Positions 1 through 8,800 of a DNA stretch of 64,000 nt are shown here, in pieces. Position 1 is the stretch's first letter; every line of letters starts with the position of its first letter. The stretch lies in the NCBI RefSeq assembly GCF_000738675.1, contig NZ_JPUX01000001.1, forward strand, positions 3,658,001-3,722,000, read 5' to 3'. The DNA comes from Serratia nematodiphila DZ0503SBS1 (lineage in GTDB: Bacteria > Pseudomonadota > Gammaproteobacteria > Enterobacterales > Enterobacteriaceae). The position numbers were made by a program, and so were the translations under genes. The notes beneath the pieces were generated by a model. The model was given only the letters and a program-made list of their open reading frames with translations. It searched no databases and had not been told where the DNA came from.

Positions 1-266
1 ACATCCCAGGTGGAAGCGTACTGGCGCGGCATGATGCAGAAGCGATCCGGCCCGCCGCCGTTGCGCCAGCCGCCCGGCACCTGCTGGTAGCACTCATAGC
101 CGTCGGCGACGTACAGGCTCAGGGTATGGTGGTCGGCGCTTTCCTGCGTGACGCGATCGTTGCAGTTAGACCAGGCCGCCAGCTCCACGCCGGTGCCCAG
201 CAGCACGCTGCCGTGCAGCCGCGCCTTGTGCTCACGCAGTGTTTCAAACGCCTGATAGTTGGACAT
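1..266 (-). CDS. AraC-family regulator-like protein, N-terminal part (runs off the window)
   Basis: The reverse strand reads open from an ATG at 266 to the window edge, about 88 codons, starting MSNYQAFETL and including GYECYQQVPGGW. It resembles the N-terminal effector-sensing part of AraC-type regulators found beside transporter genes in Serratia, but the helix-turn-helix region would lie outside the window, so the family call is tentative. It is divergent from the EamA transporter gene at 445 and may regulate it across the 178-bp gap. Low certainty on function, good certainty that it is coding (open frame, GC-rich codon use). Confidence 0.5.
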   Translation of the reverse strand, partial: MSNYQAFETLREHKARLHGSVLLGTGVELAAWSNCNDRVTQESADHHTLSLYVADGYECYQQVPGGWRNGGGPDRFCIMPRQYASTWD

Positions 267-444
267 CGCCGGCCCCGTTGTTCGACATGCTGACAGTGTA
301 AAGAGTGGCGCCGCGGCATGCCAGCGGCCGCCCCGCGCTTTTGGCAAAAAAAGCGCAAGAATATGCAACTGGGCGCAAAGCGCTGCAAGCGCCGCCGCGC
401 GCCAAAGCGGATACTGCGCCATCGGTTTTTTCGGAGTGAATAGA

Positions 445-1362
445 ATGAATGCGCTGTTGTACCTCGCCGTGGTGCTGATTTGGGGCACCACCTGGATAGC
501 GATTACCCTGCAACAGGAAGGCCCGGTGGCCATTCCCGTGTCGATCGCTTACCGCTTCGCCATTTCCGCCGCGGTGATGTTCGCCGTGCTGTTGCTAACG
601 CGCCGCCTGCGCCGCATCGCCCCGCGCGATCATCTGTTCTGCGTGCTGCAGGGCTGCTGCGTGTTCGGTTTCAACTTCTTCTGCTTTTACCATGCGGCGG
701 CTTATATCAGCAGCGGGCTGGAATCGGTGATCTTCTCGATGGCGGTGCTGTTCAACGCCCTCAACAGCCTGCTGTTCTTCCGCCAGCGCCCCAGCCCCAA
801 CCTGCTGCCGGCGGCGCTGCTGGGGTTGACCGGCATCGTGGCGCTGTTCTGGCAAGATCTGGCCGCCACCCGCATGGCGCCGGAGCTGCTTAAAGGCATC
901 GGCCTGAGCGCGCTCGGCACCTACGGCTTCTCGCTGGGCAATATGATCAGCGCGCGCCATCAGCGCCGCGGGCTGGATATTTTTTCCACCAATACCTATG
1001 CCATGACCTACGGCGCGATGCTGATGGCGCTGATCGCCCTGGCGCAGGGCGCATCGTTCCAGATGGAATACAGCAGCCGCTATATCGGATCCCTGTTGTA
1101 TTTGGCGATCTTCGGATCGGTGATCGCCTTCGCCGCCTACTTCAGCCTGCTCGGCCGCATCGGCGCCGGCGCGGCGGCCTACAGCACCCTGCTGTTCCCG
1201 CTGGTGGCGCTGACCATCTCAACGATTTACGAAGGCTACCAGTGGCACTTCAACGCCGTGCTGGGCCTGTGCCTGATTTTGCTGGGCAACCTGGTGATGT
1301 TCGCCAAGCCGGGGCTGAAGTGGCGACGGGCGGGCATCTCAAAACAAAACTCAACCCTTTGA
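445..1362 (+). CDS. EamA/DMT-superfamily inner-membrane transporter
   Basis: About 305 residues, the usual size of a ten-helix drug/metabolite transporter. The start MNALLYLAVVLIWGTTWIAI is the classic first helix of the RhaT/EamA family with its WG(T/S)x(W/F) motif. A second EamA half follows from about residue 150. The frame is open upstream to 259, but the ATG at 445 is preceded by a GGAG 9 bases upstream and begins exactly at the first membrane helix, so it is the likely start. Substrate cannot be told from sequence; relatives export amino acids, metabolites or toxicants. It is divergent from the regulator fragment at the window start and co-directional with the PhzF gene 54 bp downstream. 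Confidence 0.9.
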   Translation: MNALLYLAVVLIWGTTWIAITLQQEGPVAIPVSIAYRFAISAAVMFAVLLLTRRLRRIAPRDHLFCVLQGCCVFGFNFFCFYHAAAYISSGLESVIFSMAVLFNALNSLLFFRQRPSPNLLPAALLGLTGIVALFWQDLAATRMAPELLKGIGLSALGTYGFSLGNMISARHQRRGLDIFSTNTYAMTYGAMLMALIALAQGASFQMEYSSRYIGSLLYLAIFGSVIAFAAYFSLLGRIGAGAAAYSTLLFPLVALTISTIYEGYQWHFNAVLGLCLILLGNLVMFAKPGLKWRRAGISKQNSTL

Positions 1363-1416
1363 AGCCATTGGCGAATATCGTTATTATCAGGTTTTGTTGA
1401 TAACGGATGATGGCCA

Positions 1417-2313
1417 ATGCTCAGAAGTGATGATGTGACACCCCGCGCCTACCAACAGGTGGACGTTTTCACCGCCACGCCACTGCAGGGCAATCCCGTG
1501 GCGGTGGTGCTGGAAGCCGAAGGGCTGAACGACGCGCAGATGCTGGCATTGGCCCGTTGGACCAACCTTTCGGAAACCACCTTTGTGCTTAAACCGACGC
1601 ACCCGGCGGCGGATTATAAGGTGCGCATTTTCACCACCGAAAAAGAGCTGCCCTTCGCCGGCCACCCAACGCTGGGCACCGCCCACGCCCTGCTGGAAGC
1701 CGGGTTGACGCCTAAACGCCCTGGAACGATGATGCAGGAATGCGGCGTCGGCCTGGTGGCGGTCAATATCCTGCCGGAAGGTACATTGGCGTTCGCCGCG
1801 CCCGAAGTAGAGTTCCGCCCCATGGCGGCCGAGGAAACCGAACGGCTGACGGCCGCTTTACGGCCTGCAGTGATTGCAGCAACCCCCCTGCCGGTGATTG
1901 CCGAGATGGGTATTCGCTGGCTGATGGTGCGCCTGCCGGACGCGCAGTCCTGCCTGGCGGTAACGCCGGATCAGGCCACGATTAAACAGCTGCAAACCGC
2001 CTGTGATGTGGATGGCGTAGTGATTTATGGCGCCTGCTCCGCAACCGAACCCGCCGATTACGAAATGCGCGCGTTTATGGTGGAATGCGGTGTTTTGATT
2101 GAAGATCCGGTAACCGGCAGCGCCAACGCCTGCCTGGCGCGCTTGCTGCAGGCCAGCCGCTTCCCCGACGGCGGCCGGACCGCGCAGGGCTACCAGGTGC
2201 GCCAGGGCACCCAACTGAAGCGAGATGGCCGCGTGAGCGTGCGCTTTATTGACGGCGAGCCCTGGATCGGCGGGCAGTGCTGCACCCTGATTAATGGCAC
2301 ATTGGGTATTTAG
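1417..2313 (+). CDS. PhzF-family isomerase/epimerase-like protein
   Basis: 298 residues, the typical PhzF length. Family signatures are visible: YQQVDVFTATPLQGNPVAVV near the N-terminus, the GHPTLGTAHALL loop around residue 86, and EDPVTGSANACLA near residue 230, which forms the second half of the duplicated diaminopimelate-epimerase-like fold. The catalytic glutamate of the family sits in the segment L-S-E-T-T-F at about residue 52. PhzF itself isomerises a phenazine precursor, but most enterobacterial members have no phenazine genes nearby and unknown substrates; no phenazine genes are seen here. Probably cytosolic. It could share a transcript with the upstream EamA transporter. Confidence 0.9.
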   Translation: MLRSDDVTPRAYQQVDVFTATPLQGNPVAVVLEAEGLNDAQMLALARWTNLSETTFVLKPTHPAADYKVRIFTTEKELPFAGHPTLGTAHALLEAGLTPKRPGTMMQECGVGLVAVNILPEGTLAFAAPEVEFRPMAAEETERLTAALRPAVIAATPLPVIAEMGIRWLMVRLPDAQSCLAVTPDQATIKQLQTACDVDGVVIYGACSATEPADYEMRAFMVECGVLIEDPVTGSANACLARLLQASRFPDGGRTAQGYQVRQGTQLKRDGRVSVRFIDGEPWIGGQCCTLINGTLGI

Positions 2314-2471
2314 TTTGGGGGGGTAACAGGTTGGAGGGAGTGGTTTTATCTGCCTATTCGGCTTCCCCTAATAGAGAAAGGTTAATCGTAGCATAATGCT
2401 TGGAAACCCACTCATTAATTATATTGTCATCAATAAATTTCATAAAGTATTTTCTCAAATAGATTTAAACA

Positions 2472-2804
2472 TCATTCGTCAACGGGTTTCTCCCAATAAA
2501 TGATTTTCTCCATTTCCCTTTCTATATCATCCATATTATCCATCCCTAACTCATGACTAAACCTTTCAGAAATAACCCCTCTTACTTTTGATAAGCGGCC
2601 AGTAACATTATTTTTATCAATAAACTGCGTAGTTTCCTCACAATATGCATTTCTCACCTTCTGACTTACTTCCCCACTTGCATCGGTATAATAATGCCGT
2701 GCAATGTTCCGCAATGATATCAAAATAAACTCTATCTCAGATAATATATCTATCGCTTCATGGCCAGATAGAACTATTCTCTCATTCTCTTTATTTAGTT
2801 TCAT
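2472..2804 (-). CDS. Small AT-rich hypothetical protein in the Rhs island
   Basis: About 110 residues starting MKLNKENERIVLSG. The open frame extends upstream to 2867 but the ATG at 2804 is more natural: it lies just inside the end of the upstream gene (14-bp overlap), suggesting translational coupling. Predicted soluble, acidic, mostly helical. No family recognised. It is AT-rich compared with the flanking chromosome and sits at the distal end of the Rhs-associated block, the place where orphan immunity genes accumulate. Function unknown; immunity-related function is inference from position only. Confidence 0.55.
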   Translation of the reverse strand: MKLNKENERIVLSGHEAIDILSEIEFILISLRNIARHYYTDASGEVSQKVRNAYCEETTQFIDKNNVTGRLSKVRGVISERFSHELGMDNMDDIEREMEKIIYWEKPVDE

Positions 2805-3129
2805 TTGTAAAATCACCCATATTAAAAAACAGACTCTTCCATTGTTCAAGGCACCCCTCAAACTCATCTATACTCGAAACAATCATAGACTCCTCGGTGT
2901 ACTCATTAAAAATCCCCACGCCATTAGGTTTAATAGTTATAGTATGAGAGTTTCCCGTTCCCTCCCAAAATGGCAGATTTCCAGATCTTACAAGTTTACA
3001 AGCCTCAATAAACTCATTGACACCATAAAAACCTCTTTGGATATCATCCTTTATAAAGTCAGTTAGTATCCTATAGTCACTATTAGATTCTATAGACGGA
3101 TAACCGTCATCACAGATAAAAAACCTCAT
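2791..3129 (-). CDS. Hypothetical protein, possible orphan Rhs immunity gene
   Basis: 112 residues beginning MRFFICDDGYPSIESNSDYR. Soluble, AT-rich, no family recognised. It ends 14 bp inside the next gene (2472..2804), so the two are probably co-transcribed. It lies in a run of small same-strand genes downstream of displaced Rhs tips, which suggests it is one of a stack of immunity genes left from earlier toxin cassettes, but nothing in the sequence proves this. Confidence 0.55.
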   Translation of the reverse strand: MRFFICDDGYPSIESNSDYRILTDFIKDDIQRGFYGVNEFIEACKLVRSGNLPFWEGTGNSHTITIKPNGVGIFNEYTEESMIVSSIDEFEGCLEQWKSLFFNMGDFTNETK

Positions 3130-3181
3130 GACAATCCTCCATGTTCTTTATTTCCTCATTCAATTCCTGCACACTCAGCAA

Positions 3182-3628
3182 TCAAACTATCACCATTTCC
3201 TCAGATTTTAGCACATTGACCTTCAGTCGGAATCCAGCACTTGAATCTATAGCAACCGTTGAATCATGTAATATGGTTGCAGAAACGAAGGGGTTGGAGT
3301 TTTCCGAGTAAACAACCCAAACTAGTTTTTCTTCGCGATCCAAATAAGCGATAAAACCTTCTGAACCATAGCTCCCCTCACCTAAACATAAGTATCCACC
3401 ACAACTCAAGTTAATTTTTTTAATTACATCAATAGTAGTAATCTCATCTTTATTTTTTTCATAGAACTCAAAAAAATCGAAACATCCCGATTTAGATACT
3501 TTAGGCGTGGGGTAGGATATGATATCGATCAACTCAGCTCTACCATCTGAAAAATACAGAGCATTTTTAATCGGTAATTCACCAGCTTCCCACAGTTCAG
3601 TAATTACATTCTTCATTTTTATGGACAT
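3182..3628 (-). CDS. Hypothetical protein, likely immunity gene orphaned by loss of its Rhs toxin
   Basis: 148 residues starting MSIKMKNVITELWEAGELP. The protein looks like a globular alpha/beta protein with central segments such as GGYLCLGEGSYGSEGF and LVWVVYSENSNPF. This layout recalls SMI1/KNR4-like immunity proteins, but I cannot confirm membership. The gene begins 25 bases after the decayed Rhs core fragment (3654..3845) in transcription order, exactly where an immunity gene would follow a Rhs C-terminal toxin; the toxin segment itself is missing. AT-rich against the GC-rich chromosome, consistent with horizontal acquisition. Confidence 0.6.
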   Translation of the reverse strand: MSIKMKNVITELWEAGELPIKNALYFSDGRAELIDIISYPTPKVSKSGCFDFFEFYEKNKDEITTIDVIKKINLSCGGYLCLGEGSYGSEGFIAYLDREEKLVWVVYSENSNPFVSATILHDSTVAIDSSAGFRLKVNVLKSEEMVIV

Positions 3629-3653
3629 ATCTTAAACGGAACAACTCACATCG

Positions 3654-3845
3654 ACGTATTCAGCACATACGGATAAAGGTTCAACCCACCGCGCAGCCCT
3701 ATCGGCTCCAGCGTGGTAAAACACCTAGCCTAGGAACAGGTTAGGTTGTATGCAGGCCACTTGATATTGCCCGACGTAGCGAGCGGTTGCTGATATTTCG
3801 CGCCCTGCAGCTTCTTTGCGCCGACTACCACCTGATCCTGTAGTA
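3654..3845 (-). pseudogene. Decayed remnant of a Rhs core tip
   Basis: This stretch aligns by eye with the Rhs core end found intact at 4531..5368 and 6316..7156: shared blocks include the codons for the DPIGLRGGLNLYQY region, the segment around GRFTTQ, and the QYQQPLRYAG region. It carries several indels and a stop and has lost both flanks, so it cannot be translated as Rhs. It is followed in transcription order by the gene at 3182..3628. It records an older Rhs tip at this locus. Confidence 0.8.
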
Positions 3846-3878
3846 GTTAGCACTATCCAGTACCAACACTATCAATAA

Positions 3879-4178
3879 TCAGGTTCGAAGAAGAAAAACA
3901 TCCGCTACTTTTTTGGGACCTTCGTAAATTTCGAATTTATCATGCTGAACCATACGCTCTTTAGGTGCAGATTCCATAAGAAAATCTACAGTTCCCAACG
4001 AAAACGTCTTGCCATTTTCAGACTTGGATTCCTCTAGCTCAAAAACAACGCTCCAGGCATTGTTTTGCCACTCCTTGTCCTCAGGAAATCGAGATACTGC
4101 ATAATACTTTCCTGCTGGAGGGACTGTTTTTCTCCCGCCCATATGTTCAGGAGTCCAATCAACCTTTACGAGATTCAT
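3879..4178 (-). CDS. Probable immunity protein for the displaced Rhs toxin
   Basis: 99 residues beginning MNLVKVDWTPEHMGGRKTVP, soluble, no family recognised. It starts 21 bp after the stop of the displaced Rhs toxin tip (4200..5368) and lies on the same strand, the standard toxin-immunity order. An AGTGTG-rich leader precedes the ATG. Low GC relative to the Rhs core. The immunity role is inferred from position; no catalytic motif is visible. Confidence 0.6.
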   Translation of the reverse strand: MNLVKVDWTPEHMGGRKTVPPAGKYYAVSRFPEDKEWQNNAWSVVFELEESKSENGKTFSLGTVDFLMESAPKERMVQHDKFEIYEGPKKVADVFLLRT

Positions 4179-4199
4179 AACACACTCTCCATTAGATAC

Positions 4200-5368
4200 T
4201 CAACACCCACGCTTAGCTTTAATTTCTTTGCTCCAAGTAACCTTAGCGTGATTATTCAAATCAACAACTTCAGCATATCTCGCAGGTCCTATTCCATCTA
4301 GGTGAGGGTCAATATGCATTTTACTTGCCACGTTGTCGGGCACATCAATTTGTACGACTCTAAAAACATCGCCCCCATGCCCCATTTTGTTACCCCACGT
4401 AACTGCATCTTTATAAGACTCAGCGAACCATTTCCCCTCCATCGTTCCTTGGCCTGCTTTCCATCCCTCATTCATCAAACTATTGTACTCATCGAGACTC
4501 ATGCCTCGATATAGTACTTTCAACCCCAACGGATCCACCCACATCAGCGGGTTCGACGCATACTGATAAAGGTTCAGCCCGCCGCGCAGCCCTATCGGAT
4601 CCTGCGTGGTGAAACGCCCCACCTCGGGTTCGTAGTAGCGGAACAGGTTGTAGTGCAGGCCGCTTTCGTCGTCCTGATATTGCCCGGCGTAGCGCAGCGG
4701 CTGCTGATATTGCGCGCCCTGCCGCTTCGCCGCACCGGCCACCGTCTGGCCCTGCAGCTTGCCGAAGGTGTCGTATTGCCCGGACCAGCACAGGTTGCCC
4801 GCCGCGTCAGTCACCTCCAGCGGCGCGCTGTTCAGATCGGTGTGATACCAGTAAATATCCGCCGAGCGGCTGTCGCCCGCCTGCTCCAGCGCCGCCAGCG
4901 GGCTCCACGGGCTGGCCGGATCGTAGCTCCAGCTGCGGCGGCTGCCGTCGTCGCGCTGCTCCTGCAGCAACCGGTAGCCCTGCCACAGGAAACGGGTCGT
5001 CTGTTCGGTTTTGCCCCTGTAGCGCACCGTTTTGCGGCTGCGGCGGCCCAGCGCGTCGTAATGGTACTGCGCCTCGAACTCGCCCTGCGGGCCGCGGCCG
5101 TGCGCCTGCACCAGCCGATTGGCGTCGTAGCGGTAGTGCTGTTCGTACAGGCCGTTGCGCCGGCTGATCAGGTTGCCCCAGGCGTCGTAACGGTAAAACA
5201 GTTTTTGCCAGTGCGTCAGGCGGTTGTCGGCGATCGGCGCCAGCGGCAGGTGCGCGTCGATGTCGCTCTGCGGGCTGCGCTCACCCAGCAGGTTATCCGC
5301 CAGATCGTACACCAGCCGCGCGCCCGGTTTGCCCTGATTGGGTTCGCGGTGTTGCAGCAGGCGGCCTT
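4200..5368 (-). pseudogene. Displaced (orphan) Rhs C-terminal tip with ART-like toxin
   Basis: An open frame that matches only the last part of a Rhs protein: about 265 residues of Rhs core joined to a 105-residue variable toxin domain. The homology to the full-length gene starts abruptly at 5368; no proper start codon or ribosome site is present (the first usable codon is a GTG inside the core), so it is probably silent. The core ends with the conserved WVDPLGLK junction. The toxin domain starts VLYRGMSLDEYNSLMNEGWK and contains EGKWFAESYKDAVTWG; an Arg in YRG, a Phe-Ala-Glu strand and a later Glu suggest an ADP-ribosyltransferase-like fold. That fold call is tentative. Immunity candidate is the next gene, 3879..4178. 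Such tips are reservoirs for toxin switching by recombination. Confidence 0.8.
4531..5368. repeat. Rhs core direct repeat, copy A (838 bp)
   Basis: Same orientation and near-identical to 6316..7156. The two copies start at the same GGATCC and end at the same GCGGCCTT; the 3-bp length difference is one in-frame codon missing from copy A (DANR instead of DADNR in the protein). Substitutions are few by eye. Confidence 0.9.
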
Positions 5369-5516
5369 TGATGCAACTAACAATCTAATGTTTTTACTCT
5401 TCCTTTTTTATTTTTAAAGAACCTAATATCTCCTTTTCAAGCTTTGATCTTATATCTCATATTTAATACTGCACACTAAAGAGCCCCAAAGAAAGGATCC
5501 TTTCGCAGCTTGTCGG

Positions 5517-5870
5517 TCACTCTTCTTCGATGCACTCATCACTTATGATCGATAATCCATCAAGTTGATTAAACGCATTCTTCAAGAATTTGTACCTGCT
5601 GAGTTTTTCTGGATTCTTCCCATTAGTGAAAGACACCTTAATTATCGTGCTAAACTCTTTGTTATCTTCCTCTAACCACTCATTAGAGTGAGGAATATAA
5701 TTATCAGTAATGGTTAACTTGTCCGCATAAAGGCCAGTATATGCAAAGTAAACACCAAAATAGGAGCTATCATACTCCGAACAAGTTATATCCCATTTAT
5801 CGTCCAGTAATTTGCTCGCTTCTTTTTTTGATATAATACTACCATATTTTAAAAAATATAATTTTTTCAT
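5517..5870 (-). CDS. Probable immunity protein of the full-length Rhs effector
   Basis: 117 residues beginning MKKLYFLKYGSIISKKEASK. The ATG is only 3 bp beyond the TAA stop of the large Rhs gene, the tight toxin-immunity coupling expected for a cognate pair. Acidic and soluble, no transmembrane segment, which fits protection against a cytoplasmic nucleotide-acting toxin. AT-rich in contrast to the Rhs core. No named family recognised. About 150 bp of AT-rich sequence with no recognised gene separates it from the displaced Rhs tip. Confidence 0.75.
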   Translation of the reverse strand: MKKLYFLKYGSIISKKEASKLLDDKWDITCSEYDSSYFGVYFAYTGLYADKLTITDNYIPHSNEWLEEDNKEFSTIIKVSFTNGKNPEKLSRYKFLKNAFNQLDGLSIISDECIEEE

Positions 5871-5873
5871 AAT

Positions 5874-8800
5874 TTATCCACCACATTTACCAGGTATTCT
5901 AGTTCCCTTTCCTTTAGCCTTAACTTCAGCAGCAGACTCAAAGACCATTGCGTTCACAGGTCTACCTCCTGACATTTTGGATAATTTTTGCAATGTATCA
6001 TCAATACCTAATTTCTTAGCCATTTCACTACCCATATCAATTGGTCCAGTGCGCCCTCCTTTTCCTATTCCCAGCTGCTCTGCTTTTTGATATAGCTCAG
6101 GATGTGAAATAGCAACGTCAAAATCACTAACACGGCCAACATCAAATGGTTGACCTGTAGAGAAACTTACCCCCGATACGGAGCTTCCTTGCATATATGA
6201 AACTGTGCCGGGATATCCTAATTTACTCATTCCTGCCTGTAATGCTTCACCGAACTGTTTAAATTGGCCGAAACTATTAAAGCCATGTGGAACTCCTTCT
6301 ACAGATAACCCAAACGGATCCACCCACATCAGCGGGTTCGGCGCATACTGATACAGGTTCAACCCACCGCGCAGCCCTATCGGATCCTGCGTGGTAAAAC
6401 GCCCCACCTCGGGTTCGTAGTAGCGGAACAGGTTGTAGTGCAGGCCGCTTTCGTCGTCCTGATATTGCCCGGCGTAGCGCAGCGGCTGCTGATATTGCGC
6501 GCCCTGCCGCTTCGCCGCGCCGGCCACCGTCTGGCCCTGCAGCTTGCCGAAGGTGTCGTATTGCCCGGACCAGCACAGGTTGCCCGCTGCGTCGGTCACT
6601 TCCAGCGGCGCGCTGTTCAGATCGGTGTGATACCAGTAAATATCCGCCGAGCGGCTGTCGCCCGCCTGCTCCAGCGCCGCCAGCGGGCTCCACGGGCTGG
6701 CCGGATCGTAGCTCCAGCTGCGGCGGCTGCTGCCGTCGCGCTGCTCCTGCAGCAACCGGTAGCCCTGCCACAGGAAACGGGTCGTCTGTTCGGTTTTGCC
6801 TTTGTAGCGCACCGTTTTGCGGCTGCGGCGGCCCAGCGCGTCGTAATGATACTGCGCCTCGAACTCGCCCTGCGGGCCGCGGCCGTGCGCCTGCACCAGC
6901 CGATTGTCGGCGTCGTAGCGGTAGTGCTGTTCGTACAGGCCGTTGCGCCGGCTGATCAGGTTGCCCCAGGCGTCGTAACGGTAAAACAGTTTTTGCCAGT
7001 GCGTCAGGCGGTTGTCGGCGATCGGCGCCAGCGGCAGGTGCGCGTCGATGTCGCTCTGCGGGCTGCGTTCGCCCAGCAGGTTATCCGCCAGATCGTACAC
7101 CAGCCGTGCGCCCGGTTTGCCCTGATTGGGTTCGCGGTGTTGCAGCAGGCGGCCTTCGGCGTCGTAACCATAGTGCACTTCGCCGCGCAGCGCGTCGCTC
7201 ACCCCGGCCAGCTCGCCGCGGCCGGTGTAGCGATAGGCGCGCCACAGCACGCCGTCTTCCGGCCGGGTCAGTTTATCGTGGCCGAAGGCGCTGCTCTGCC
7301 AGCTGCGGCGGCCCATGGCGTCGTAACGCCGCTGCTGCTGCAACGCGCCCTGGCTGCGGCCGGTTTCCCGGTGCAGGCGATCGCGGGTGAACTCGCTCAC
7401 CACCTGCTGGTTGAATTTGATGGCGCTGGCGTGGCCGGAGCCGTAATACAGCCACTGCAGGCGATCGCCCTGCGGCAGCGTCAGCGCCTGCAGGTTGGCC
7501 AGCGCATCCCACTGGTATTGCAGCTCGCCGTTCACGCCCTGCTCGCCGAGCAGCCGCCCGGCGGCGTCATAGCGCATCTGCACGCTGTCCGGCTCGATGC
7601 CCAGCGCCGCGCCGCTCGCCGTCGGCAGGCGGTTCAGCTCGCGCAGCCGCCCCATGGCGTCGAAACGGTAATGCCATTCCGCGCTGGCGTTGCCGCGCCA
7701 GACCAGCTGCCCCGCCTCGTCGAAGCGGAAGCGCTGTTCGCGCTGCGTCAGCTCACCTGCGCTGCCCGGCAGGCCGACCTCGCGGTGCGCCTCCAGCAGC
7801 CCGGCCGCGCCGTAGCGATAATCGTGGCGGGTGTCGTCCGGGCGCTCTTCGGTCAGCACGCGGCCCACCGCATCGTAGCTGAAGCGGTATTCGCCGCCGT
7901 TGCCGTTCTCCAGCCGCGTCAGCCAGCCCTGCGGGCTGTAGTGATAGCGCCGGGTGCGGTTGATGCGATCGGTGATGCTGACCGGCAGCCCCAGGGCGTT
8001 GTACTGCCAGCGGGTCAGGCTGCCCAACGCGTCCTGATGCTCGGCCAGCTGGCCGTGCGCATTCCAGTTAAAGCGCTCTTCGCCGCCGTCCGGGTGGATC
8101 AGGGTGTGCAGGCGCCCGCCGTTATCCCATCGGTAATGCGTCTGATGGCCTTCGGCATCGGTCTGCGTCGTCAGCTGCCCCAGCGCATCGTAGGTATAAG
8201 CCGTGACGCTGCCGGAACAGTCGGTGTAGCGCGTCAGCTGGCCGCGAGCGTCCCACTCCAGCTTCACTTCCCCGCCCAGCGCGTCGATCACGCTGGCCGG
8301 CAGGCTCTCTTCGTCATCCGGATAGCGGTACAGCGTGGCGTTGCCCAGCGCATCGACATAGCGCGTCGGGCGCCCCAGCGTGTCCCAATGCTGCGCCTCA
8401 CTGCTGCCGTCCGGGTAGGCGACGGCGAACAGCCGGCCGCTGTTGCGCGAATATTGATAGCGCGTCACGCGGCCGAGCGGATCGGTCTCCGACAGCAGGC
8501 GGCCGTAGGGATCCCATTCGCTCTGGCGCTGCGCGCCGCCGGGCAGCAGCACGCTGCACAGCTCGCCGCGTTGGTAGATGAAACCGTAGCGGCGCTGGTC
8601 GAAATCGGTGTACTGCGCCACGTTGTCGTCGTCATCCAGCCGCCACTCCGCCCGTTTGCCGTCGCCGCGCACCGCGCTGCGGCGCCCGCCGGCGAAGTCA
8701 TAGCCGAACTCAAGGGATTCCCCGGCGCTGTTGCGGTAGGCCGTCACGCGCGGCACGCCGTCGATCTCTTGCCATTGGTATTCGTTCAGCAGCCCGGCGG

